NCBI GenBank assembly: GCA_013289875.1
Contig: JABCZC010000032.1
Span: 1-57,215, forward strand
Reading direction: 5' to 3'
Length of the DNA stretch: 57,215 nucleotides
Source of the DNA: Acidobacteriota bacterium
GTDB taxonomy: Bacteria; Acidobacteriota; Terriglobia; Terriglobales; Acidobacteriaceae
This document shows positions 45,445 through 53,724 of the stretch, in pieces (the stretch's first letter is position 1; each line of letters opens with the position of its first letter). The position numbers and the translations under genes were made by a program. The notes beneath the pieces were generated by a model. It did no database searches. It was given only the letters and a program-made list of their open reading frames with translations, and was not told the origin of the DNA.

Positions 45445-48102
45445 CTACTTCACCACGATATTGACCAGCTTGCCCGGCACGATGATCAACTTGGCGACTG
45501 TCTTGCCGTCGGTCGCCGCCTGAATCTTTTCGGCAGCGAGCGCCGTGTCGCGGAGCGTCTCCTCGTCAGCTCCCGCGGCAACGCGGATCACGGTGCGTAG
45601 CTTGCCATTGATCTGGACGGGAATCTCGATCTCGTCTTCGCGGGCGAGAGCCTCGTCGTATTTCGGCCAAGGAGCGCGCAGCAGGTTGTCTTTCTGGCCA
45701 ATCTGCTCCCACAACTCGAAGGCAAGATACGGCGCAAAGGGCGCAAGCAGCAAGACCAGGTCGCGCAGGATCACGGCGAGGACTGCATCCGGCACTTCGC
45801 CTTTGCTGATCGCTGGCTCGGCCGCCGTGACCGTGTTGACCAGCTCCATGATTGCGGCAATGGAGGTGTTGAAGTGCCAGCGTCCCGCGAAATCCTGGGT
45901 AATTTTGCGGATGGTTTGGTGCAGTTTTCGCAGCAGTGCCTGCGATGTTGTCGAGGCAGGCGCTGACGGCACTGTATTCGCGCTCTGAGCACGGTCGGCG
46001 TATTTCGTGACGAAGCGAAAAACGCGGCCGAGGAAACGGCTGACTCCGGCGACTCCATCCTCCTGCCAGTCGAGGTCGCGGTCGGGCGGAGCGGCAAAGA
46101 GAGCGTAGGCACGCGCTGCGTCGGCGCCATAACGGGCGATCATTTCGTCTGGCGAGACGACGTTGCCCCTGGACTTCGACATCTTGGCGCCGTCCTTGAT
46201 GACCATTCCCTGGGTGAACAGGCGCTCGATGGGTTCGTCGTTCTGGACCAATCCAAGATCGCGCATAACCTTGGTCCAGAAGCGTGAATAGATCAGGTGC
46301 AGAATCGCGTGCTCGACTCCGCCAATGTATTGGTCGATGGGGAACCAATATGCAACCGCAGCGGTATCAAATGGCGCGCTGTTGTCTCTCGCACTGGTGT
46401 AGCGATAGAAATACCAGGAGGAATCGACGAACGTATCCATGGTGTCGGTCTCGCGGCGCGCGGGGCCTCCACATTTCGGACAAGTAGCGTTGACGAACTC
46501 CGGCAAGTGCCCGAGCGGCGACCCGCCCGTCTGTGTGATCTCCACATTCTCCGGCAAGAGCACCGGCAGATCGCCGTCAGGCACAGGAATGATGCCGTCC
46601 TTCTCGCAATAGAGCATCGGGATGGGCGTGCCCCAGTAGCGCTGGCGGCTGATGCCCCAGTCTTTCAGGCGATACGTAACCGTGGCCTTGCCAAATCCAT
46701 TTTCCTCGGCAAAGGCAGCCATTTTCTTCTGCGCTTCCAGGTTGCCGAGGGAGTTGAAGTCGCCGGAGTTGATGAGCAGGCTGTCCTCGGCCGTGTACGG
46801 TATCAGGGGTTCGTCGGCACCATTCTGTTCCTGATCGGCCGTGCGGTGTGGGAGGATGACAATACGGATTTCGAGGCCGTACTTTTTCGCGAACTCGTGA
46901 TCGCGCTCATCATGGGCGGGCACCGACATGATGGCTCCAGTGCCGTAGTCGAGCAAGATGTAGTTGGCCACCCATACAGGCAGACGCTCGCCATTGAAAG
47001 GGTTGATGGCGTAGTGGCCTGTGAACACTCCGTGCTTCTCGATGGCTCCGATGTCCCCCGCTTCGCGCGCATTCTTCTGCTGGTCAAGAAGCGCAGCGAC
47101 TTCGGCGCCGAGCTTTGCATCCGCTGCGGCGAACTCTTTGACGAGCGGATGTTCTGGCGCGAGTTGGACGCTGGTTGCGCCGAAAATCGTGTCAATGCGG
47201 GTGGTGAAAACTGTGATCTTCTTATCGGAAGGTTTTACGGTTTCATGCGCAGGCAGGACTGCGGTTCCGGCCTGCCGCGAGGGATCCTCATCTTCAGGCG
47301 CGCCGGCTGCGTCCTCGACATCGAACGTAACTTCCGCGCCTTCGCTGCGGCCGATCCAGTTGCGCTGCATGGTGCGGACTTTTTCCGGCCAGCCCTCAAG
47401 CTTGCTCAAATCGCCGAGGAGCTCCTCGGCGTAATTGGTGATGCGCAGAAACCATTGCTCCAGATCGCGCTGCTCCACAATCGTGTCTTCGTGCCGCCAG
47501 CAGCGTCCGTCAATGACCTGCTCGTTGGCGAGCACGGTGCAACATTCCGGACACCAGTTGACCTTGCTCTTTTTGCGATAGGCCAGCCCGCGTTCGAACA
47601 TCCGGATGAAGAACATCTGATTCCACCGGTAGTACTCGGGGAAGCAGGTCGTGATTTCGTTGCGCCAGTCATAGCTGAAACCGATGCGGCTCATTTGCCG
47701 CTTCATGGCGGCAATGTTTTGCAGTGTCCACTCGCGCGGGGGCCTGTTGTTCTTGAGCGCGGCGTTCTCGGCGGGCAGGCCGAAAGCGTCCCAGCCCATG
47801 GGATGCAGCACGTTGTGCCCCGTCATCCACATGTAGCGAGCAAGCGCGTCGCCGATGGCGTAGTTGCGCACGTGTCCCATGTGGAGCTGGCCCGAAGGGT
47901 AGGGCAGCATCTCGAGCACGTAGTACTTGGGCTTGCCGCTGCTTGCTGGTTCCGCGCCGTACAGGTCGGGCTGATCCGCCCAGCGCTGCTGCCAGCGAGG
48001 CTCGATTTCGGCAGGAGTATAGCGAGGTTCACGCAATGGAGACAGAGATGGCTCCGCTGGGGCCGCTGGTGCGGTGGTAGTAGTTGTTTTGTTCGCGGAC
48101 AT
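45445..48102 (-). CDS. leuS: leucyl-tRNA synthetase
   Basis: Charges tRNA-Leu. This 885-residue class I synthetase has HMGH (in GQLHMGHVRNYAIGD, about residue 75) and KMSKS (in GAKMSKSRGNVV, about residue 637). A CP1 editing domain lies between them, with the Thr-rich site region TVFTTRIDTIFGATSV, and zinc-binding WCPEC and CPKCGG are present. The C-terminus ends with a normal anticodon/tRNA-binding module (ALAAEKIQAATDGKTVAKLIIVPGKLVNIVVK). The frame is open to 48144, but the Thr/Ala-rich leader from ATG 48102 already exceeds the family start, so I use that. It heads the leuS-membrane protein-guaA operon, and its start is only 30 bases from a divergent gene. Confidence 0.97.
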   Translation of the reverse strand: MSANKTTTTTAPAAPAEPSLSPLREPRYTPAEIEPRWQQRWADQPDLYGAEPASSGKPKYYVLEMLPYPSGQLHMGHVRNYAIGDALARYMWMTGHNVLHPMGWDAFGLPAENAALKNNRPPREWTLQNIAAMKRQMSRIGFSYDWRNEITTCFPEYYRWNQMFFIRMFERGLAYRKKSKVNWCPECCTVLANEQVIDGRCWRHEDTIVEQRDLEQWFLRITNYAEELLGDLSKLEGWPEKVRTMQRNWIGRSEGAEVTFDVEDAAGAPEDEDPSRQAGTAVLPAHETVKPSDKKITVFTTRIDTIFGATSVQLAPEHPLVKEFAAADAKLGAEVAALLDQQKNAREAGDIGAIEKHGVFTGHYAINPFNGERLPVWVANYILLDYGTGAIMSVPAHDERDHEFAKKYGLEIRIVILPHRTADQEQNGADEPLIPYTAEDSLLINSGDFNSLGNLEAQKKMAAFAEENGFGKATVTYRLKDWGISRQRYWGTPIPMLYCEKDGIIPVPDGDLPVLLPENVEITQTGGSPLGHLPEFVNATCPKCGGPARRETDTMDTFVDSSWYFYRYTSARDNSAPFDTAAVAYWFPIDQYIGGVEHAILHLIYSRFWTKVMRDLGLVQNDEPIERLFTQGMVIKDGAKMSKSRGNVVSPDEMIARYGADAARAYALFAAPPDRDLDWQEDGVAGVSRFLGRVFRFVTKYADRAQSANTVPSAPASTTSQALLRKLHQTIRKITQDFAGRWHFNTSIAAIMELVNTVTAAEPAISKGEVPDAVLAVILRDLVLLLAPFAPYLAFELWEQIGQKDNLLRAPWPKYDEALAREDEIEIPVQINGKLRTVIRVAAGADEETLRDTALAAEKIQAATDGKTVAKLIIVPGKLVNIVVK

Positions 48103-48132
48103 GTCAGTCTTGATTGTAAATGGGAGCGTGTC

Positions 48133-48426
48133 GTGACACTGCATACACCGAATCCGATGATCGCGTTGGGGGTAATGGCTTCAACTGCCGGCACCGATGC
48201 GGTCTATGTGCTCTTTACTGCGGCGGTAGGGGCTCGCCGTAAATTCGTAGCAGCAAGCTGGAGCAGCGTCTGGTACCTGCTGTCCGCTTTCGCAGTCATC
48301 AGTTACACCGGGAATCCCGTATATGTCGTGTTTGCCGCCGCCGGGTCGTGGCTAGGCGCCTTTGGCGCGGTAACGTGGCTGGGGCGCGCCGACTTGAAGG
48401 GTCCGGCGGCCAAGCCGCGGCTGTGA
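48133..48426 (+). CDS. small membrane protein of unknown function
   Basis: A 97-residue product with three hydrophobic segments (about 9-25, 41-58 and 62-80) separated by Arg/Lys-containing loops (GARRKFVAAS) and a basic end (KGPAAKPRL). I use GTG 48133 because GGGAG lies six bases upstream. ATG 48157 is the alternative and has no ribosome site. The frame stays open far upstream, but only as an antisense shadow of leuS. The function is not recognised. It ends one base before the stop of the convergent nfo gene. Confidence 0.65.
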   Translation: MTLHTPNPMIALGVMASTAGTDAVYVLFTAAVGARRKFVAASWSSVWYLLSAFAVISYTGNPVYVVFAAAGSWLGAFGAVTWLGRADLKGPAAKPRL

Positions 48427-49320
48427 TTACCGCTTACTTCGAGCCCGTGCGGGCTTGGCGGAAGTCGCAATCAGGCTGCGCAGTGTCTGCACATTCTTTG
48501 CATCGTCCCCCGGCTCGTCGACTGGCACCTCGGCGATGAAGGCGCAGTGGCGGAAGCGCTTGTCGTTGAGCAGGCGGCGAAAGGGCTCGAGTCCGATGGT
48601 ACCCTTGCCGATCTGCTGATGCCGATCCAGCTTCGATCCGCGGGCAGCCTTCGCATCGTTCGTGTGCCAGACGCGGACATCCGCAAAGCCGATAGTGTTC
48701 TTGATCAGATCTACGGTCTCTTCGTATCCCTCGGGACTGACGAGATCGTAGCCAGCGACGTGGCAGTGGCAGGTGTCGAGACACGCACCGATGGGAACAA
48801 CCGGCCTGAGGCGTGTGATGAGTTCCGCGACCTGGTCGAAGCTGCTGCCAAGCGAGAATTCCGCGCCGGCGGTGTTTTCGATGAGGATGCGGAAGTTGAC
48901 GTCATCGAGATTGAACCCGTCGGTGGCTTCGGCAATGGACGCGGCGGCCAGCACCAGGCCTTCTTCGCGTGTGAGGCCGCGCCACGAGCCAGGATGGAGC
49001 ACGAGATACTCCGCGCCGAGGGCCAGGGCGCGCTCCACCTCTCCCCGAAAAGCGGCTACAGATTTCTTCCGCACCTCCTCCGACTGGCTGCACAGGTTAA
49101 CCAGGTAGCTAGTGTGAATCACCATCGGCGTGCAGTCATATTTCCTTCGAAGTTCGGTCAGTTGACGCGCGTGGCTGGCATCTATCCGCGCCGGCCGCCA
49201 CATGCGTGGGCTCGAAGAGAATATCTGGAACGTGTTTGCGCCGATTTCGTGCGCGCGTTCGGCGGCTTTGAAGACGCCGCCTGCGGTCGAAAGGTGAAAC
49301 CCTATGCGGGGATTGCTCAT
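48427..49320 (-). CDS. nfo: deoxyribonuclease IV (AP endonuclease)
   Basis: Endonuclease IV cuts DNA 5' of abasic sites in base excision repair. The 297-residue TIM-barrel product opens RIGFHLSTAGGV. It has the zinc ligands in expected places: His in VIHTSYLVNL, Glu and His in EYLVLHPGSW, Glu in ILIENTAG, Asp/His in CLDTCHCHVAGYD, HTNDAK (VWHTND) and Glu in FIAEVPVD. It would follow the Fpg-type glycosylase 9 kb away in the same repair pathway. It is convergent with the small membrane protein with no spacer, and lies 75 bases upstream of divergent nagA. Confidence 0.95.
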   Translation of the reverse strand: MSNPRIGFHLSTAGGVFKAAERAHEIGANTFQIFSSSPRMWRPARIDASHARQLTELRRKYDCTPMVIHTSYLVNLCSQSEEVRKKSVAAFRGEVERALALGAEYLVLHPGSWRGLTREEGLVLAAASIAEATDGFNLDDVNFRILIENTAGAEFSLGSSFDQVAELITRLRPVVPIGACLDTCHCHVAGYDLVSPEGYEETVDLIKNTIGFADVRVWHTNDAKAARGSKLDRHQQIGKGTIGLEPFRRLLNDKRFRHCAFIAEVPVDEPGDDAKNVQTLRSLIATSAKPARARSKR

Positions 49321-49395
49321 CTCAGTTCAGTGTAGATTTTGACTTGACGGGATGACCAGCGAACGTTGACCGTTGGGTGGCGAGAAAATTTGAGA

Positions 49396-50553
49396 ATGAG
49401 AACCGTGATTACGGCCGATCGGCTGATTTCCCCAGAACGATCCATAGCAAACCCTGTGGTTGTTGTTGAAGATGGCGTAATTACGCGGATGGATTCGCGT
49501 GCGAGTGCCGAGTTGCCCACGGGCAAGCACCTGGATTTTCCGGGTTGCACGCTGGTCCCGGCATACTTCGACGTTCATATCCACGGCAGCGCCGGTCACG
49601 ACGTGATGGAGGGAACGCCGCAGGCGTTTTCGACAATCGGAAAATTCTTGGCGGGGCATGGAGTGGGTGCGTATCTGGCAACCACGGTTACGATGCCGAT
49701 GGATGCGACCCTGAAGTCGCTCGCTGCAATGGCCGGCTTGATCGGGCGTGACATCGATGGCGCGCGGCCCCTCGGAATCCACATCGAAGGACCGTTTCTT
49801 TCGCCGCACAAGAAGGGTGCTCACCCTGCAAGGCTGTTGCTCACTCCATCGGTCGAGTTGTTTGATCGCATGTGGCAGGCGGCAGAGGGAAAAATCCGGC
49901 TCATGACGATCGCTCCCGAGCTGCCGAATGCCGAAGAGGTGATCGCGCATGCAACGGCACTCGGCGTGCGCGTCAGCATGGGCCACAGCGATGCCGATAC
50001 AGCAGCAGCCCGAGCCGGAATTCGTGCCGGGGCTGTCACGGCGACACACACCTTCAATGCCATGCGGCAATTCGATCATCGTGATCCGGGCCTGCTGGGA
50101 GTGGTGCTCACCAACGACGATCTTTTTGCCGAGCTCATCTGTGACGGTCTGCATGTCCATCCCAATGCCGTGCGCATTTACTGGAAGTCGAAGGGCCCTG
50201 AGCGGGCGATGCTGATTACCGATGCAATGACGGCCGCGGGCATGCCCGACGGCAACTACATGCTTGGCGAACTGGATGTGCGGGTGGTCGAAGGCAAGTG
50301 CATCCTCGACGAGAACACCCTTGCCGGCAGCACGCTGACGCTCGATCGCGCCGTGCGCAATTTTGCCGAGTTCACCGGCGCCACCATCGACGATCTGTCG
50401 AAGCTCGCCAGCCGCAACCCGGCGCGCATGACAGGATTCGAGGCCGAAGCAGGCTCGCTGGCTATAGGGCGCATAGCGGATATCACTGTGCTTTCCGCCA
50501 AGAACGAGGTGGTGGAGACGATCCTGCGCGGGCGTAACGTGGTCAACGTTTAA
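49396..50553 (+). CDS. nagA: N-acetylglucosamine-6-phosphate deacetylase
   Basis: Converts GlcNAc-6-P to GlcN-6-P plus acetate in the cytosol. The 385-residue amidohydrolase has DVHIHGSAGHDVMEG (metal site), GIHIEGPFLSPHKKGAHP (metal Glu), SMGHSDADTA, THTFNAM, CDGLHVHP and LITDAMTAAG with the catalytic Asp. I start at ATG 49396, where the family sequence MRTVITADRL begins; a longer frame from 49366 is less likely. It is convergent with the sugar kinase gene with an 11-base overlap of 3' ends. Together they form a GlcNAc salvage module, with recycled peptidoglycan or chitin as plausible sources. Confidence 0.95.
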   Translation: MRTVITADRLISPERSIANPVVVVEDGVITRMDSRASAELPTGKHLDFPGCTLVPAYFDVHIHGSAGHDVMEGTPQAFSTIGKFLAGHGVGAYLATTVTMPMDATLKSLAAMAGLIGRDIDGARPLGIHIEGPFLSPHKKGAHPARLLLTPSVELFDRMWQAAEGKIRLMTIAPELPNAEEVIAHATALGVRVSMGHSDADTAAARAGIRAGAVTATHTFNAMRQFDHRDPGLLGVVLTNDDLFAELICDGLHVHPNAVRIYWKSKGPERAMLITDAMTAAGMPDGNYMLGELDVRVVEGKCILDENTLAGSTLTLDRAVRNFAEFTGATIDDLSKLASRNPARMTGFEAEAGSLAIGRIADITVLSAKNEVVETILRGRNVVNV

Positions 50554-51460
50554 TGGCTTGCCGGGCGCGCCACAGCGCTCCCTGAATCGGATCGACTGCT
50601 TCCGGCAGGATGTGAACGCTCGGCAAGGCACACTGGATAGTGTCGATCATGCTCTGACGTACGAAGCCGACTTTTTCAAGGATGCTGCCGGTGAAGGCAA
50701 TCCCTGGAAGTGGTGCATGGGGGTCGAGGTTGCGGACGTGACGGAATGCCTCGACTGCATCTTCGCCAAGAATGCGCCCGCCCAGTTCCAACACCTCCAG
50801 CGCGACTGCGTCCCCCTGCTCGGCGCACTCGACGACAATAGGCGCGAGTTGAGAGAAATCCGGCGGTGGTGTGCGATTACCAATATCGACGACCTCATCC
50901 AGACTGTTAGCAGACCAGTGCCGTATCACGCGGTCGAGAATGAGCGTTGGTTGCGCGAAATCTCTCGCACGGCATGCGGAGCGCACCGCCTGCACACCGA
51001 TCCAATGGCCTGAGGCCTGGTCGCCGAGCGCCGGACCCCAGCCGCCTACGTTGAGCATTTCGCCGTAGCTGGTACGGCCCATCACATTCGATCCCGTTCC
51101 GGCCATGGCGAGTACACCGGCTGCTCCCGGAAAGGCCGCATCGAGCGCAATCTCTTCGTCGCCGCAGACCACAATTTCGCCGCCCGCCCATTTTGAGAGA
51201 ATCTGGCGCATCCACCCGTCGGTCTGCGGCAGACGCACACCTGCCGTTCCAATGCACGAAGCGGAAATCGCTCTGAGATCGACACCGCTCTGCTTTGCAA
51301 TCTCGCCAAGCAGCGCAGACAGATTTTGCTGGGCCTGCTCGATGGTCACGCGCAGAGGCTTGATGCTGCCGCCAGTTTCGAGGGCAAGCACCTGCGTGTC
51401 GTCAGCTAATGCGCAGGTGGTCTTGGTGCCTCCGGCGTCGAAGCCAAGAAAGTACGCCAT
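50543..51460 (-). CDS. BadF/BadG-type sugar kinase (N-acetylglucosamine kinase-like)
   Basis: Likely phosphorylates N-acetylglucosamine to feed NagA. The 305-residue ASKHA-fold product has the phosphate-1 motif LGFDAGGTKTTCALAD, the adenosine-type loop AMAGTGSNVMGR and GGWGPALGDQASGHWIG. These match the eukaryotic-type NagK/BadF group rather than ROK kinases (no CxCGxxGC zinc motif). Substrate is inferred from the neighbour nagA. It follows the secreted phosphodiesterase gene on the minus strand by two bases, so the two are co-transcribed. Confidence 0.85.
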   Translation of the reverse strand: MAYFLGFDAGGTKTTCALADDTQVLALETGGSIKPLRVTIEQAQQNLSALLGEIAKQSGVDLRAISASCIGTAGVRLPQTDGWMRQILSKWAGGEIVVCGDEEIALDAAFPGAAGVLAMAGTGSNVMGRTSYGEMLNVGGWGPALGDQASGHWIGVQAVRSACRARDFAQPTLILDRVIRHWSANSLDEVVDIGNRTPPPDFSQLAPIVVECAEQGDAVALEVLELGGRILGEDAVEAFRHVRNLDPHAPLPGIAFTGSILEKVGFVRQSMIDTIQCALPSVHILPEAVDPIQGALWRARQAIKR

Positions 51461-51462
51461 CG

Positions 51463-52752
51463 CTAGCGCTGGGCCTCGTCACTGAGCGAGGCGTCAAGGA
51501 TCCCGGAGAGCACGTTGAGACTGCCGTCGACTTTCGGACTTTCAAGGCCGAGGATTCTTACGACCAGCGGAAACACATTGATGTTTTCGAAGGGCTTTAC
51601 GGTGCTTCGCGGACGAATGTCCGGACCCTCGGCGAAGAAGATGGCGCGCATCGAGGTCATCTCGTAAGGGTTGTAACCATGCTCACCCACGGGAAGGTAG
51701 TCCGGGCGATCGGCAGGCGGCGGATTCGCGCGGATCATGGTCGGGCCCTTGGCGATTATGACCGGATCTCCCTCGCGCGGGTTGCTGTTGTAGTGCAGCT
51801 CAGCCGGCACCTGGGCGCGGCGATAGACGAGAAAACCCGCATCGGCGGCGCGCAGCTTTTTATAGATGCGTTCGGCATCGGCTTCGTTGGGCGGATAGAG
51901 CAGGGAACCGACGGTCGGAAAATCATTGAGCGAGACATACTTATCCAACGTGATCCAGTCGCCCTGCACGCGTTCCATGCCATGATCGGCAACCACAATC
52001 AGATCGATGGGCAGGTGCAATCCATCGAGTTCTTTCTCAAGCCGTCCCACCAACTCGTCTACATGCTTGACAGCTTCCGCCACCTGCGGGCTGTTGGGTC
52101 CGTGCTCATGCCCGGCATGGTCAACATCCGAATAGTAAAGCGTGATGAAATGCGGACGCTGATCCGCCGGCAGTTTGAGCCACGCCATCACCTGGTCGAT
52201 CCGCTTATTGTCGTCGACCTTGTTGTCAAAGTGGAGATAGTAACTGGGGCGCTCGCCGGCGATTTCCGCCTCCGAGCCAGGCCAGAAAAAACAGGCACTG
52301 CGCATCCCCTGTTTCTCGGCCAGCGACCACAGCGGTACGCCACCATACCAGGAGCCATCCGTGACCGCCTTGCTGTCGCGCATCGAGTAGGTCTGTTTCC
52401 GGTCGGGATCGTAAAAGCTGTTGGCGACGATGCCGTGATGCTCGGGATAAAGGCCCGTGACCAGCGTGTAGTGGTTCGGGAAGGTCAGCGACGGATAAGA
52501 GGGGATCATCCCGTCCGGCGCACTGGCGCCCTTCGCACCAATTGCAAGAATGTGCTTCGCACCGTACTTCTTCGGGTAGTCATAGCGAAATCCATCGAGC
52601 GAAACCATGACCACGTAATGCTTCTGCTGTTGTTCGGCTGTATTCGGGCCGCGGTCGACGGCGATGACCGGCGTGATCTGCTGTGCGCTTGCAGCGCAGC
52701 AGATCAGCGTCAGAAATCCTGTAAACACAGCTCGGCGAATGAGGGATTTCAT
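51463..52752 (-). CDS. secreted nucleotide pyrophosphatase/phosphodiesterase-like enzyme
   Basis: Periplasmic or secreted alkaline-phosphatase-superfamily enzyme. The 429-residue product has a signal peptide (about 1-23, ending ASA), first metal Asp in VMVSLDGFRYDY, the nucleophile Thr in YPSLTFPNHYTLVTGLYPEHHGI, DVDHAGHEHGP and VVADHGMERV, and a final metal His in VGEHGYNPYEM. This is the type I phosphodiesterase/NPP signature. It probably cleaves nucleotide or sugar-nucleotide pyrophosphates or phosphodiesters outside the cytoplasm. It heads a two-gene unit with the GlcNAc-kinase-like gene. It may release nucleosides or sugars for import (inference). Confidence 0.88.
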   Translation of the reverse strand: MKSLIRRAVFTGFLTLICCAASAQQITPVIAVDRGPNTAEQQQKHYVVMVSLDGFRYDYPKKYGAKHILAIGAKGASAPDGMIPSYPSLTFPNHYTLVTGLYPEHHGIVANSFYDPDRKQTYSMRDSKAVTDGSWYGGVPLWSLAEKQGMRSACFFWPGSEAEIAGERPSYYLHFDNKVDDNKRIDQVMAWLKLPADQRPHFITLYYSDVDHAGHEHGPNSPQVAEAVKHVDELVGRLEKELDGLHLPIDLIVVADHGMERVQGDWITLDKYVSLNDFPTVGSLLYPPNEADAERIYKKLRAADAGFLVYRRAQVPAELHYNSNPREGDPVIIAKGPTMIRANPPPADRPDYLPVGEHGYNPYEMTSMRAIFFAEGPDIRPRSTVKPFENINVFPLVVRILGLESPKVDGSLNVLSGILDASLSDEAQR

Positions 52753-52836
52753 GGAGGGCAGCGATCCTTTCCCGTAAAGCTTATACGACGAAGCGAACGG
52801 TTGACTCGCTCCTGCGGCCTTCGGGAGCGCGCGCAG

Positions 52837-53382
52837 CTATCGTATGAAAAAAGCCCACGCCGCCACGGATAAGCCGGCTATGCCAAAGGCCATGCCTAGC
52901 CCCCAGTATGCCCGCTGGCGCGTGAGCAAAGTGATCGAGGTGATCACCAGGCCGATCTCGAGCAGGGCCTCGCCAAGGTCAAAGCGATTGGCATGGCGCT
53001 CGGCTTTGCGTACCTCGCCCTCGAACTCCTTCGCCTTTTTGTCTTCTTCGGCGAGGTCTTCATTCCATTTCTCCAGGTGCGATTTATAGCTGTCCGTCAC
53101 CTTGTCTGCGGCGGCAGCGTCCCGGATGGGCAGGGCAGCGAGCAGATCGGCTGTGAGTTCGGTGTTGTATTGCCGGTTCTTCTTCGCCTGATAAAGGTTC
53201 CACTGGTCACTGGCACGCGCCTGATCGAGTACAGCTTCGGTGTGTGTACGATGGCCGAGCACCGTGGTGACGGCAACCAGCACTGCCAGTAGGCTCATGG
53301 TAAAACTCACTGGTCGCAGACTCGCGTCCTTCTTGGCTTCTTCGCTTTGCTCCTTGAGCTCCTGTGCTTCGTTGGCTTCCAT
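52837..53382 (-). CDS. DUF4337 membrane protein
   Basis: Small membrane protein of unknown function, 181 residues. A charged N-terminus (MEANEAQELKEQSEEAKKDA) is followed by one helix (about 27-43, SFTMSLLAVLVAVTTVLG). Then comes a long charged coiled coil that includes KWNEDLAEEDKKAKEFEGEVRKAERHANRF, and two C-terminal helices (about 138-154 and 160-179). This matches DUF4337. The frame is open 27 codons further upstream, but AGGAG lies five bases before ATG 53382. The next gene downstream is the secreted phosphodiesterase, 84 bases on. Confidence 0.82.
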   Translation of the reverse strand: MEANEAQELKEQSEEAKKDASLRPVSFTMSLLAVLVAVTTVLGHRTHTEAVLDQARASDQWNLYQAKKNRQYNTELTADLLAALPIRDAAAADKVTDSYKSHLEKWNEDLAEEDKKAKEFEGEVRKAERHANRFDLGEALLEIGLVITSITLLTRQRAYWGLGMAFGIAGLSVAAWAFFIR

Positions 53383-53724
53383 ATCGCTCCTGACCGGACT
53401 TAGTGTACGGACTTGAGCGACCTCACGTCGAGCCACAGCTGGCGACGACGCGGAGAGCGTCAAGACTATTCCGTCTGTCTAGAAATCCGAAAACGCCTCC
53501 AAATCAGGTTTCGAAGAAAGTACTTGACTTTCCTGCCAAATGTACTATTTTGACAACTCACGTTCTGTTGAGCACAGTCGGCGCTCGTGCTCGAATTGAC
53601 CCGGAACTGTCAACTATTCCGGTTTGGCGACTAGTTCCCGGCCTCAACGCCTGTACTCCGCGGACTTACAAGCGGCAGCCGCTGCGATCGGACGAGTTTC
53701 TCAGCCGTGGCTGCTGGAGGATCG
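53383..53724. promoter_or_regulatory. divergent intergenic region
   Basis: A 342-base gap. TTGACT (53524-53529) with TATTTT (53546-53551) at 16 bases spacing is a possible promoter for the rightward cluster. GGAGG at 53716-53720 is a clear ribosome site. No gene, terminator or long repeat is seen. A 159-codon frame from 53403 overlaps the next gene out of frame and looks non-coding. Confidence 0.4.

Noticed and set aside
46297..48132. Plus-strand open frame of over 600 codons opposite leuS
   Set aside because: It is the antisense shadow of leuS in a G+C-rich genome. Only its last 97 codons, beyond the leuS start, have a ribosome site and membrane-protein character, and only those are annotated.
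49327..50631. 434-codon minus-strand frame opposite nagA
   Set aside because: Shadow of nagA; rich in His, Arg and Cys, with no family features.
51409..52872. 487-codon plus-strand frame opposite the kinase and phosphodiesterase genes
   Set aside because: It spans two well-supported genes on the other strand and reads as their complement.
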